Origin: Halosimplex carlsbadense 2-9-1
Lineage (GTDB): Archaea; Halobacteriota; Halobacteria; Halobacteriales; Haloarculaceae
Length of the DNA stretch: 37,574 nt
NCBI RefSeq assembly: GCF_000337455.1
Contig: NZ_AOIU01000023.1
Coordinates: 168,347-205,920, forward strand
Reading direction: 5' to 3'
Positions 7,540-14,927 of the stretch are shown one piece after another. Made by a program: the position numbers and the translations under genes. The notes beneath the pieces were generated by a model that saw only the letters and a list, made by a program, of their open reading frames with translations, had not been told where the DNA came from and did no database searches. The number at the start of each line of letters is the position of its first letter. Position 1 is the first letter of the stretch.

Positions 7540-8343
7540 ATGAGTCTCGAACGCAAAGACGAACACGACCACGACGGCTGGATGGAGAGCCGTGACCTCA
7601 CGGCCATCGAAGAGATCTACCTCACGGTGTTGCTGTGGCTCGACCGGCGACTACGCATCGTCGACTATCTGGAGATCCTTGAGAACATGTACTACAAGGT
7701 CAACTTCCAGATGCCCAAGAGCCACACCGAGCAGTACAACCTGGACAACAAGTTCTGGTACTGGTACCCCCTCTACGCGCTGGGATCGTTCTCGACGATC
7801 GCGTACGTCGTCGCGGCGATATCGGGCGCGTTACTCGGGTTCTACTACGCGCCGGGCGCCGGGGCCTCCAACGGGACGCCCGCGCTCGCGTACAACTCCA
7901 TCACCTTCATCATGACCGAGCTGAACTTCGGGTTCTTCCTCCGGTCGCTACACCGGTGGTCGGCGCAGGTGATGGTCGCGGCCGTGTTCCTCCACATGCT
8001 GCGTGTGTACTTCACGGGCGCGTACAAGGAGCCCCGGGAACTCAACTGGATCATCGGCATCGTGCTCATCTCGCTGACGATGGTCTTCGGGTACACGGGC
8101 TACCTGCTCCCGTGGGACCAGCTGGCCTTCTGGGCCGGCCAGATCGGCGTCGAGATGAGCCTCTCGATACCACTGATCGGCGAGTGGGTGGCCCAGCTGC
8201 TGTTCGGCGGGTTCACCCTGAGCCAGTCGACGGTCCAGCGGATGTACATCCTGCACGTGTTCGTGCTCCCGTTCGTCACGACCGGGATCATCGCCGTGCA
8301 CATCGGCATCGTCTGGATGCAGGGCATCGCGGAACCCCACTGA
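7540..8343 (+). CDS. petB: Cytochrome b, N-terminal four-helix part (b6-like)
   Basis: A 267-residue integral protein of a quinol oxidoreductase that binds two b haems. The first His pair is H138/H152 (13 residues between) and the second H239/H254 (14 residues between). The 14-residue gap is the b6f-type spacing; mitochondrial-type cytochrome b has 13. PWDQ at 191-194 also matches b6. There is no cysteine in the protein, so the covalent extra haem of chloroplast b6 (on Cys35) is absent. The gene starts two bases after the Rieske stop and is followed by the C-terminal half as a separate gene, the split arrangement of b6f and Gram-positive complexes. Confidence 0.93.
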   Translation: MSLERKDEHDHDGWMESRDLTAIEEIYLTVLLWLDRRLRIVDYLEILENMYYKVNFQMPKSHTEQYNLDNKFWYWYPLYALGSFSTIAYVVAAISGALLGFYYAPGAGASNGTPALAYNSITFIMTELNFGFFLRSLHRWSAQVMVAAVFLHMLRVYFTGAYKEPRELNWIIGIVLISLTMVFGYTGYLLPWDQLAFWAGQIGVEMSLSIPLIGEWVAQLLFGGFTLSQSTVQRMYILHVFVLPFVTTGIIAVHIGIVWMQGIAEPH

Positions 8344-8347
8344 TACA

Positions 8348-9109
8348 ATGAGCGACAACGACAACAGCGAGGAAGTTCGCACCGACGGCACGGGTATCGT
8401 CCCGCCGGACGACGAGACCCCGACCTGGAGCGAGCGCAAGGCGCGCAAGCAGGGGCTCGCCCGGCTGACCTACGAGTACTTCGAGCGGTCCCGTCGAGAG
8501 GACCAGGACCTGCGCCAGCAGTCCAGTTACGTCGAGCGTGACGTGCTCGCGTTCCCGACGTGGCCCCACGAGATGATCCGCAACCTCGCGCTGACGAGCT
8601 TCTTCGTCGGCATGATCATCTTCCTCTCGGCGGCGCTGCCGCCCCACATCGGCCCGCCGGCCGACTCCTCGTCGACGCCGGCGATCATCCTGCCTGACTG
8701 GTACCTCTACTGGTCGTTCGGCCTGCTGAAACTCGGCCCGCTCAACCCCGACATCAGTCTGCTGGGCGGCCAGAAGCTGATGGCCGACCGCACCTACGGC
8801 GTCCTCGCCAACCTGGTCGTCGTCGGCTTCGTCGCCATCGTGCCCTTCCTCAACAAGGGGAGCGCCCGCCGACCCGTCGAGCAGCCGTTCTGGTCGGCCG
8901 TCGGCGTCAGCGGCGTCGTCTTCGCGTTCACGGTCGCCGCGCTGTCGGTCAAGAACCTCATCCCGATGGACTCCCACCTCATCTTCGACCTGACGTTCCT
9001 CCTGCCGGTCCTGGCGGCGTTCCTCAGTTACGCCGTCCTCCGGACGATGCGGGAGGGGTACATGTTCAACCTCAACCGCCGGTACTACCGCCTGCGGCCA
9101 CCGAAGTAG
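8348..9109 (+). CDS. petD: Cytochrome b C-terminal part (subunit IV-like)
   Basis: A 253-residue membrane protein supplying the C-terminal helices of the split cytochrome b. Membrane segments are at about 80-97, 150-168, 183-200 and 213-232. The Qo-site motif PEWY appears as PDWY (116-119), followed by LYWSFGLLKLG, which corresponds to the PVFQILR region of other species. A charged cytoplasmic N-terminus of about 70 residues precedes the first helix. It lies four bases after the cytochrome b stop. The Glu to Asp change in PEWY keeps the acid thought to take the quinol proton and could tune the enzyme. Confidence 0.88.
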   Translation: MSDNDNSEEVRTDGTGIVPPDDETPTWSERKARKQGLARLTYEYFERSRREDQDLRQQSSYVERDVLAFPTWPHEMIRNLALTSFFVGMIIFLSAALPPHIGPPADSSSTPAIILPDWYLYWSFGLLKLGPLNPDISLLGGQKLMADRTYGVLANLVVVGFVAIVPFLNKGSARRPVEQPFWSAVGVSGVVFAFTVAALSVKNLIPMDSHLIFDLTFLLPVLAAFLSYAVLRTMREGYMFNLNRRYYRLRPPK

Positions 9110-9559
9110 ATGGTCTCCGACCCGTCCCGCTCCGGCGGCCCGGCCGACGCGACCGCCGACGGGACGGACGGTGCCGATTCTCACGGATCCACCGCCGATT
9201 CAGCCGCTGATTCCGCATCCCCTACCGACGAGACCGCCGTCGAACCGGCCGCCGATAGCGAAGACGAGCAGGCGGACGCGCGCGGACGCGACGTGGTCGT
9301 CCCCGACGCGGTGTACAAGCGGGTGACGGTGTTTTCGACGCTGTTCGCCGTGGCGGCGGTCGTCGGCGGGTTCCTGTTGCTCGACGTGGCGACCGACAGG
9401 GCGACCGCGGAGTTGTCGGAGGTTCAGCCGCTCGTCGCGCTGGCGGGGCTGGGGCTGATCGTCGTCGGTGCGGTCACGTACGCGTTCTCGACGCGCTTTC
9501 GGGCCGACGGAATGGGAAACGCTAAAGACGAAACCGACGAAACATCGGATAATGGCTGA
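9110..9559 (+). CDS. Acidic two-helix membrane protein of the cytochrome b operon
   Basis: A 149-residue protein. A disordered, very acidic N-terminus rich in Ala/Asp/Ser/Thr (1-62) is followed by two membrane helices (about 70-90 and 102-124) and a charged tail. The ATG directly abuts the stop of the cytochrome b C-terminal gene, and the 3' end overlaps the next gene by 8 bases, so expression is coupled. No cofactor ligand is visible. By position it is a candidate small subunit of the complex; its function is unknown. Confidence 0.75.
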   Translation: MVSDPSRSGGPADATADGTDGADSHGSTADSAADSASPTDETAVEPAADSEDEQADARGRDVVVPDAVYKRVTVFSTLFAVAAVVGGFLLLDVATDRATAELSEVQPLVALAGLGLIVVGAVTYAFSTRFRADGMGNAKDETDETSDNG

Positions 9560-9824
9560 CGAATTCGCGAAAGGGATGGCGGTCTTCTCGGCCGCGGGGC
9601 TGGCGTGGCTGACCCTCGCCGGCTGGTACCGCACGCCCAGCTTCGAAGGGAGCGGCGTCCAGCTTGTCGCCCCGGTCGAGGGCGTCAACACCGTCTACGG
9701 GGAACTCGGCGTCGCGATCATGGACGTGATGGCGTGGTTCGCAGTCTTCGGCGCGCTGACCTTCTGGGTGATCATCCCCGCCGTCGAAGAGCTCCGGAGC
9801 GCCTACGCCGAGCGCTCGAACTGA
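9552..9824 (+). CDS. Small two-helix membrane protein, last gene of the cytochrome b operon
   Basis: A 90-residue protein with helices at about 8-25 and 53-75, a short external loop and a charged C-terminus (VEELRSAYAERSN). The ATG at 9552 overlaps the end of the previous gene by 8 bases. An upstream in-frame ATG (9468) lies deep inside the previous gene and is rejected. A T-tract at 9835-9839, just after the stop, may terminate the operon. It has no recognisable motif. Conservation in this position is recalled for other haloarchaea, and a role in the bc complex is inference. Confidence 0.75.
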   Translation: MADEFAKGMAVFSAAGLAWLTLAGWYRTPSFEGSGVQLVAPVEGVNTVYGELGVAIMDVMAWFAVFGALTFWVIIPAVEELRSAYAERSN

Positions 9825-10279
9825 CCGCAGCCGGTTTTTCTACTTCGGTCTCTCGCCGCGTAGTGGCATCTCTCCCCGTAGTTCGTTGGGTGTGCCTGTC
9901 CACTTTTTACGGAAGGAGGTTTCCTCGCTCGGCCTGCGGCCTCGCTGCGGGAACCCCCGTCCGCAAAAACTTGGGGAAAAACCGCCGGACGGCTCGCTCA
10001 CTTCGTTCGCTCGCGTCCGGTGAACCGCCTCGCTCCCGGTGGTCGCTCGGCGGATGCTCGCATCATACCTCCATCGCCTACACTGAACGGCTGGAACCAG
10101 TCGTCCGGGATTCTCGTGCGCGGACGCCCTCCCGGTTCCTCGCACGACAGTCCGTGAGAGAGCGGAGCAAACGAGAGCGTCCTGGAGCCTGTTCCGACGT
10201 GAGTACTGCCTGGGTTGTTGCGGGAGTTGGTCCCGCTGGTCGCCGGAGACGACCGAAAAAGCCGAAGTGAAAGACGGCC
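9825..10279. other. Intergenic gap between convergent genes, with T-tracts and stem-loops
   Basis: 455 bases without a credible gene. T-tracts suited to archaeal termination lie at each edge: TTTTT at 9835-9839 for the plus-strand operon and AAAAA at 10256-10260 (T's on the minus strand) for the minus-strand gene. Between them are three inverted-repeat modules (9910-9963, 9985-10020, 10122-10182). Open frames crossing this gap have no family features and odd composition. Confidence 0.6.
9910..10182. repeat. Three stem-loop modules, haloarchaeal-type intergenic repeat
   Basis: Module 1: arms 9910-9924 and 9949-9963 pair at 12 of 15 positions. Module 2: CCGGACG (9985-9991) and CGTCCGG (10014-10020) are exact reverse complements around GCTCGCTCACTTCGTTCGCT. 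Module 3: arms 10122-10131 and 10173-10182 pair at 9 of 10. CGCTCGCT/TTCGTTCGCTCGC motifs of this kind are common in haloarchaeal intergenic DNA, so this may be a dispersed element. Confidence 0.55.
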
Positions 10280-10729
10280 CTACAGGAACTGGCCGAGGGG
10301 GCCGTAGAAGAACGTGACATAGGCGACGTACGTCAGTGCGACGAGGGAAGCGCCGATAGCGGCCTTGGGGCGCTCGACGTCGATCTCCCGGCGGACCTCG
10401 ACCTTGCGGGACTCGAACTCGAAGATGTCCGTCATGAGCACGAAGATGGCGATGACGGCGGTGACCATGCCGGCGTGGTGGTGGACGGTGAGGAAGTAGA
10501 ACGACCCGACCACGAGCGCGACGTTGGTGAAGACGTGGAAGGGGTGCCGCGAGAGTTCGTCGGCGTCGCCGCTCTCGGCCTGGGAGAGGTGGCGTCGATG
10601 CGCCAGCGCGCGCGCCGCGATGTTCAGGACCACGAGACCGAGGAGCACCGCCTCGATGACGAGCACTTCCTCGGTGATGTGGCTGTCGAGGACCGCGTCG
10701 ACCGGTCCGAACAGCTCGTATGCAACCAT
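10280..10729 (-). CDS. Four-helix His-rich membrane protein beside the cytochrome b cluster
   Basis: A 149-residue protein with membrane helices at about 22-41, 66-82, 85-101 and 124-142. Histidines cluster at the ends of helix 2: H62 and H65 on one side (RHPFHVF), H83-H84-H85 on the other (TVHHHAGM). H17 sits near the N-terminus. This pattern could ligate haem or copper. The true ATG at 10729 is supported by a box A (ATTAGAG on the plus strand, 10754-10760) 28 bases away; a much longer frame through it belongs to the antisense of the neighbour. It converges on the cytochrome operon and probably belongs to the same respiratory module. No biochemical role is known to me. Confidence 0.78.
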   Translation of the reverse strand: MVAYELFGPVDAVLDSHITEEVLVIEAVLLGLVVLNIAARALAHRRHLSQAESGDADELSRHPFHVFTNVALVVGSFYFLTVHHHAGMVTAVIAIFVLMTDIFEFESRKVEVRREIDVERPKAAIGASLVALTYVAYVTFFYGPLGQFL

Positions 10730-10856
10730 ACCCGATGGATCGGTCCGTCGCCCATTAGAGCTTTTCCAATCCAGCGCGGTCTCGTTCCCGTTTCGACGGT
10801 CGAACTGGCTCGTGCGAGCGATATCGTCGCCGGTCTGAGCCGCATATCGGCGCCGG

Positions 10857-11600
10857 TCAGGCGGGCGGGAACGGCGACCGGCCAGCCGCGACCAGGGCGA
10901 GGGACACCGAGCCCGCAGGGGCGACGTGGACAGCCTCGTGGGGCTCGACGGGCCCGACGACCCTGTCGTCGGCCAGCAGGTGGACGGTGGTCTCGTCGCG
11001 TTCGACGGAGACGCTGAGGCCCGCCGGCGGGAGGACCCAGTGGTCGATGTCCGTCTCGAAGGGAGCGACCGGAACGACGGCGACGGCGTCGGTATCGGGA
11101 GTGAGGACCGGCCCGCCGGCGGCGCTCGCGTACCCGGACGACCCCGCCGGCGTGGCGACGACGACGCCGTCGGCGCGGAACCGCGCGACGCGGTCGTCGC
11201 CGCGTTCGACGGCATACTCGGATATCTGCGCGGGTTCGGCGCTGACCAGCATCAGGTCGAACAGGGCCGTCGCGCGGGTCCGGTCAGCGACGTGGACGTC
11301 GACGAGCGGATAGGGCACGCGCTCGTAGTCGCCGGCCACGAAGTCCGCGACGCCGGTGGCGACTTCCTCGCGCGGCAGCGAGCGAACGCCGGGACCGGCG
11401 GCGACGGGGAGGACGGGGGCGTCGGTGCCGGTGCGCGCGACCGCGAGCAGCGCGGGCTCGCCGACGGCGACGACGGCGTCGCTGTCTTCGACCACGCGTT
11501 TGGCCGTCCCCGCGGTCGCCCGGGCGCCGGCGGACTCGACGGCGGCGACCACCGCGTCGGCGTCGGCGCCCACGACGCCGACCACCGGACTGTCGCTCAT
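10857..11600 (-). CDS. NAD-kinase-like protein lacking the GGDG motif
   Basis: A 247-residue cytoplasmic protein with the two-domain layout of ATP-NAD kinases. The C-terminal segment TPAGSSGYASAAGGPVL (150-166) matches the NAD-binding TPTGSTAY...AGGP motif of the family. The N-terminal catalytic GGDGT is replaced by VGEPALL (46-52), so the Asp that activates the 2'-hydroxyl of NAD is missing. Either the protein binds NAD without phosphorylating it, or it acts on something else. The ATG at 11600 is supported by a T-rich element (11626-11630) 28 bases upstream. It sits between respiratory genes, so NAD(H) sensing is an attractive but unproven idea. Confidence 0.8.
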   Translation of the reverse strand: MSDSPVVGVVGADADAVVAAVESAGARATAGTAKRVVEDSDAVVAVGEPALLAVARTGTDAPVLPVAAGPGVRSLPREEVATGVADFVAGDYERVPYPLVDVHVADRTRATALFDLMLVSAEPAQISEYAVERGDDRVARFRADGVVVATPAGSSGYASAAGGPVLTPDTDAVAVVPVAPFETDIDHWVLPPAGLSVSVERDETTVHLLADDRVVGPVEPHEAVHVAPAGSVSLALVAAGRSPFPPA

Positions 11601-11747
11601 CACCGGAGCGTGGCGGTGACTCGGCAAAAAGGCACCGCACCGCGGGCGCGAGGGTCGTGTCGCGGTCCGGCGGAACCACCGCCCGATGGCGGACGCGGTT
11701 GGCGTTGCAAGCCGCGGATTCAGGCGAGCCGGGACCGTACCCGGGGT

Positions 11748-12488
11748 ATGACCCGAGAGACGACGCGGCGCGGGTTCGTAACCGGAGTCGTCGGCGCGGG
11801 GGCTGCCGGAGCGGCGGTCACCCCCGCGGCTGCACAGGAGACCGAAACCGACGGCGGTGGCACGCCGACCGGCGGGGGCACGGCTTCGGGCGATGGGACT
11901 GCGGCGGGCGGGGGGACGGCTACAGGTGACGGAGCGGCGACGGGCGGTGGCGGGGGCGGCCAGCCGGACTTCGGCGACTGGTTCGAGGACGTGGGCAACT
12001 ACAACGGCGAGGTCGTCGATCTGCGGGGCGAGGGGCAACCGGAAGTTCAGGTCGGGACCGAAGCCAACGGCGGGGCGTTCGGGTTCGGGCCGCCGGCCGT
12101 CCACGTCGAGAACGGCGCGACGGTCTCCTGGACCTGGACCGGGGAGGGGTGTCCGCACAACGTTGTCGAACAGGAGGAGGTGTTCGACTCCGGAGAGCCG
12201 GGCTGTGAGGAGGTGAGCCCCTTCGAGCACACCTTCGAGGAGGACGGCATCTACCGGTACATCTGCGAACCGCACCTCCAGCTCGGGATGAAGGGGGCAG
12301 TCGTCGTCGGGACCGACTACCCGACGGTCGACACCGGCGGCGGCGGGGGCGGTCCCGGCCTCCCGACGGTGCCCGATTCGGCGCTCAGCCTCGGCGTCGC
12401 GACCGGGTTCGCGATGGCGGCGACGCTCGGGCTGGCGTACCTCTTCATCAAGTACGGCGGGGACTACGGCGAGTTCGACGAAGCCTGA
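11748..12488 (+). CDS. Halocyanin with long Gly/Thr linker and C-terminal anchor
   Basis: A 246-residue exported blue copper protein. It has a Tat leader (RRGFV at residues 7-11, hydrophobic to 29), then a low-complexity Gly/Thr/Ala linker (36-71) with repeated TGGGTA-type units, a plastocyanin-like domain (73-190) and a C-terminal membrane helix (about 212-234) ending in FIKYGGDYGEFDEA. Copper ligands are His137 (GCPHNV), Cys173, His176 (YICEPH) and Met181. Extra Cys135 and Cys153 flank the His loop and may form a disulfide. The copper domain is distinct from the other two halocyanins here. No clear box A was seen. The linker would let the domain reach between a reductase and an oxidase. Confidence 0.9.
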   Translation: MTRETTRRGFVTGVVGAGAAGAAVTPAAAQETETDGGGTPTGGGTASGDGTAAGGGTATGDGAATGGGGGGQPDFGDWFEDVGNYNGEVVDLRGEGQPEVQVGTEANGGAFGFGPPAVHVENGATVSWTWTGEGCPHNVVEQEEVFDSGEPGCEEVSPFEHTFEEDGIYRYICEPHLQLGMKGAVVVGTDYPTVDTGGGGGGPGLPTVPDSALSLGVATGFAMAATLGLAYLFIKYGGDYGEFDEA

Positions 12489-12617
12489 ACGGGCGGTTTC
12501 CACGGGATAGTGGACCGAAGCGGCCGATCGCGGGGCACGAACTGGGCCAGCGGGATATCGCCGTCGGCTCGGCGTCGTTCCGGTGGATTCACTACGGGCG
12601 GGTCCATACGGCCGGAC

Positions 12618-13277
12618 ATGAGCGACCAGAGCGCGGACGTGTCACGGCGGGCGTTCCTGCGCGCCGGTGCAGGCGCCACAGCAGTCGCGGCCGGTGCGGG
12701 CACCGCGGCCGCCCAGGAAGAGGGCGGCGGGGGCGGCGGCAACGTCAAGGCGGTCTTCCCCTCCTACGTCAGCGACGCCAACGGTCCCGGGTACGAGGAC
12801 ATGCGCGGCAGCTCCGAAGTGACCGTCGAGGTCGGCGCCGGCTCCGGCGGCTTCGCGTTCGCCCCGACCAACATCTGGGTCGACGCCGGGACGACCGTCG
12901 TCTTCGAGTTCGTCGCACCGAGTCACAACGTCAAGCCCAACACCCAGCCCGACGGCGGCGGCCTGGCCGGCACCGAGGGCGGCCAGTTCGCCACCATCCC
13001 CGAGGGCGAAACGTACGAGGTGACGCTGGAGACCGGCGGGATGTACACGTACAACTGTGCGCCCCACGAGGGCCAGGGCATGAAGGGCGCCATCGCCGTC
13101 GGCGGCGACGTCGAGACGGAGGAACTAGACACGGGCGGCGGCGGGAGCACTCGGCCGCAGGTCCCCGACGCGGCGAAGTCGCTCGGCATCGCGACCGGGT
13201 TCGGCATGGCGGCGACGCTCGGGCTGGGGTACTTCTTCATCAAGTACGGCGGCGACTACGGCGAGTACGACGAGTAA
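12618..13277 (+). CDS. Halocyanin, paralogue of the operon halocyanin with a different anchor
   Basis: A 219-residue exported copper protein with a Tat leader (RRAFL, residues 10-14; hydrophobic to 32), a copper domain (about 43-165) and a C-terminal helix (about 186-207). Ligands are His103 (SHNV), Cys147, His150 (YNCAPH) and Met155. The domain is nearly the same as the halocyanin at 5596 (shared SDANGPGYED, QPDGGGLAGTEGG, GQGMKGAIAVGGDVETEE). The tail from about residue 171 onward matches the halocyanin at 11748 (FIKYGGDYGE ending), so the gene looks mosaic. It lies 129 bases after that gene on the same strand and could be co-transcribed. Confidence 0.92.
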   Translation: MSDQSADVSRRAFLRAGAGATAVAAGAGTAAAQEEGGGGGGNVKAVFPSYVSDANGPGYEDMRGSSEVTVEVGAGSGGFAFAPTNIWVDAGTTVVFEFVAPSHNVKPNTQPDGGGLAGTEGGQFATIPEGETYEVTLETGGMYTYNCAPHEGQGMKGAIAVGGDVETEELDTGGGGSTRPQVPDAAKSLGIATGFGMAATLGLGYFFIKYGGDYGEYDE

Positions 13278-13308
13278 GCGGTCGCGGCGCTCTCCGTTCG
13301 TGGTCGGG

Positions 13309-13839
13309 TCAGATGGCGTCCGGACGCGTGTGAACCGTCAGGTCCACCTCGCGGGGCTGGCCCTCGATGTCGGCGACGATGCGCTCGACGACCCGTTCGG
13401 CTTCCTTCTGGATCAGCGGTTTGACCTTCTCGACGACCCACGACAGCGAGACGAACCGCGGCAGATCGATACTACCGGCGTTGACGGAGCCGGGGTCGTA
13501 CTCGATGCGCAGCGAGACGCGCGAGGCCACCTCGACGCCCTCGGGGGCCTCCTCGGTGGCGTCCTCGACGCGCCAGTGACCGTCGGCGTCGATGTTCTTG
13601 ATGACCTGCCAGTCGAGACGGTTCGGTGGGTCGGCGCCGACCACCTTCGTGTGGGCGGTGTAGGTGAGCTTCCACCAGGAAAATCGGAGCGCGTAGCGCG
13701 TACCGGGCGAGCCGTCGCCGTCGCGGCGGACCTCCTCCAGGTACTCCGAGTAGTTCGCGTACCGCGGGAAATCGACGATGAAGTCGTACGCCTCCGCGGG
13801 CGGCACGTGGATGACCGTGCTGACCTCGACTTCGTCCAC
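13309..13839 (-). CDS. SRPBCC (START/polyketide-cyclase fold) family protein
   Basis: A 176-residue cytoplasmic protein of the SRPBCC fold, which forms a hydrophobic pocket for lipid-like ligands. It begins with the typical first strand and helix (VEVSTVIHVPPAEAYDFIVD, Pro-Ala-Glu before the helix, then FPRYANYSEYLEEV), has aromatic-rich middle strands (LRFSWWKLTYTAH) and ends in a long amphipathic helix (about 125-160). Translation starts with GTG at 13839; a box A (CTATTAG on the minus strand, 13863-13869) lies 27 bases before it. The ATG two bases upstream is in another frame and gives a low-quality product. Ligand and pathway are unknown. It converges with the halocyanin gene 31 bases away. 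Confidence 0.82.
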   Translation of the reverse strand: MDEVEVSTVIHVPPAEAYDFIVDFPRYANYSEYLEEVRRDGDGSPGTRYALRFSWWKLTYTAHTKVVGADPPNRLDWQVIKNIDADGHWRVEDATEEAPEGVEVASRVSLRIEYDPGSVNAGSIDLPRFVSLSWVVEKVKPLIQKEAERVVERIVADIEGQPREVDLTVHTRPDAI

Positions 13840-13862
13840 ATCCGCTCTGGGGCCCGCTGGTA

Positions 13863-13869
13863 CTAATAG
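13863..13869 (-). promoter_or_regulatory. Box A for the SRPBCC gene
   Basis: CTATTAG on the minus strand, centred 27 bases before the GTG at 13839. It decides for the GTG start and a leaderless message. Confidence 0.5.
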
Positions 13870-13924
13870 CCTCGCCGATGGTCCTCGCTCGGACGGCGGG
13901 TCCAGGGAAATGGTCGGTCGTCAG

Positions 13925-14389
13925 TCAGGGCGCCGTCTCGGGGTCGACCTCGACGGTCGGGTCGACGGCCGAGCCGCGGTCGTCGAAGTCGTCCCCGTCG
14001 GTGCGCTCGCGGAGGTAGACGCCGAGGTAGCCACCGACGGCGCCGGTCCCGGCGACGAACGCCGCGGTGACGACGAGCGCGAACAGCGTGATCGCGCCGA
14101 GGACGACGAATCCCAGCGCCTCGCCGCCGGCGATGGCGCCGAGACCGAGGCCGCCGAACACCAGTCCTAACACCCCAAACACGGGGATCGCGGCGATGAG
14201 ACCGGAGACCGCTCCGACCTTGGCACCGCCCATACGGGTCCCTTGCTGGAGATAGCCCGCGACGCCGCCGCCCAGTGCCGTGGCGAAGGGGATCCACGAC
14301 AGCACCACCATCACGACTGCCCCGATCAGCGCGTTCACCCAGAAGTCACCCTCGCGGCGCTCGACGAACGAGTCGGTTTTCGTAGCCAT
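13925..14389 (-). CDS. DUF5518-like small membrane protein
   Basis: A 154-residue protein with four Gly/Ala-rich membrane helices (about 17-36, 37-50, 57-92, 96-124) and an acidic C-terminal tail. The opening FWVNALIGAVVMVVLSWIPF followed by GGGVAGYLQ matches the haloarchaeal DUF5518 pattern as I remember it. The function is unknown. The start ATG at 14389 has a good box A (CTTTATC on the minus strand, 14414-14420) 28 bases upstream. The gene stands alone between the SRPBCC gene and the stress protein gene, all on the minus strand but with separate promoters. Confidence 0.8.
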   Translation of the reverse strand: MATKTDSFVERREGDFWVNALIGAVVMVVLSWIPFATALGGGVAGYLQQGTRMGGAKVGAVSGLIAAIPVFGVLGLVFGGLGLGAIAGGEALGFVVLGAITLFALVVTAAFVAGTGAVGGYLGVYLRERTDGDDFDDRGSAVDPTVEVDPETAP

Positions 14390-14413
14390 AGTGATATATA
14401 CGACCCATCACAC

Positions 14414-14420
14414 GATAAAG
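14414..14420 (-). promoter_or_regulatory. Box A for the DUF5518-like gene
   Basis: CTTTATC on the minus strand, centred 28 bases before the ATG at 14389. Confidence 0.55.
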
Positions 14421-14485
14421 CTATGCGTAGGATGTCCGTCCAGAGGGCTTGAAAGGCCGAATTTATCGAGTATCGGTATGCCGGG

Positions 14486-14905
14486 TCACCGCGTGACGGT
14501 CACCGGGACCGACGCCTTGTCGATGACGGTCTTGGCGACGCTGCCGACGCGGCGCCGCTCGGAGCTACCGCGGTGGCCGACGAAGATCGCGTCGACGCCG
14601 GCGTTGTCGGCGTAGGTCGTGATCGCTTCGGCCGGTCGGCCGGTCAGCAGGTGCGTCTCGACCGTGATGCCGTCGCGGTCGGCGACTACGTCGGCCGTCT
14701 CGGCCGCCGCGTCGAGGATCTCCTCGGCGTGGTCGACCGCGTCCTCTTCGCCCGGCAGGACGATGTCGCCGTCGACCAGTTTCGTCTCGGGGGTCAACAC
14801 GTGGACGACGTCCAGATCCGCGTCCCAGACGCTCGCTTCGCGGGCGGCACGTTCGACGGCCGTATCGCTGACTGTCGATCCGTCGGTGGCGACCAGATAG
14901 CGCAT
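14486..14905 (-). CDS. Universal stress protein (UspA family)
   Basis: A 139-residue cytoplasmic protein of one Usp domain. The N-terminal strand YLVATDGS with Asp8, a middle HVL strand, and the C-terminal nucleotide loop GHRGSSERRRVGS are all visible. In ATP-binding members the loop reads G-X2-G-X9-G(S/T); here only seven residues separate the second Gly from the GS, so ATP binding is uncertain. Start ATG at 14905 with a box A (TTATAC on the minus strand, 14928-14933). It is transcribed divergently from trpB across 120 bases that hold both promoters. Role is in stress adaptation; the partner is unknown. Confidence 0.88.
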   Translation of the reverse strand: MRYLVATDGSTVSDTAVERAAREASVWDADLDVVHVLTPETKLVDGDIVLPGEEDAVDHAEEILDAAAETADVVADRDGITVETHLLTGRPAEAITTYADNAGVDAIFVGHRGSSERRRVGSVAKTVIDKASVPVTVTR

Positions 14906-14927
14906 ACCCGACGGTTCGCGGTCGACA

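Noticed and set aside
9605..10270. Open frame running from the last cytochrome operon gene into the gap
   Set aside because: Overlaps a real gene in another frame and then crosses stem-loop repeats; its composition is Arg/Ser/Pro-rich without structure.
13413..13841. ATG at 13841 as start of a minus-strand gene
   Set aside because: It is in a different frame from the SRPBCC domain. The GTG two bases downstream gives the family's N-terminal strand and correct box A spacing.
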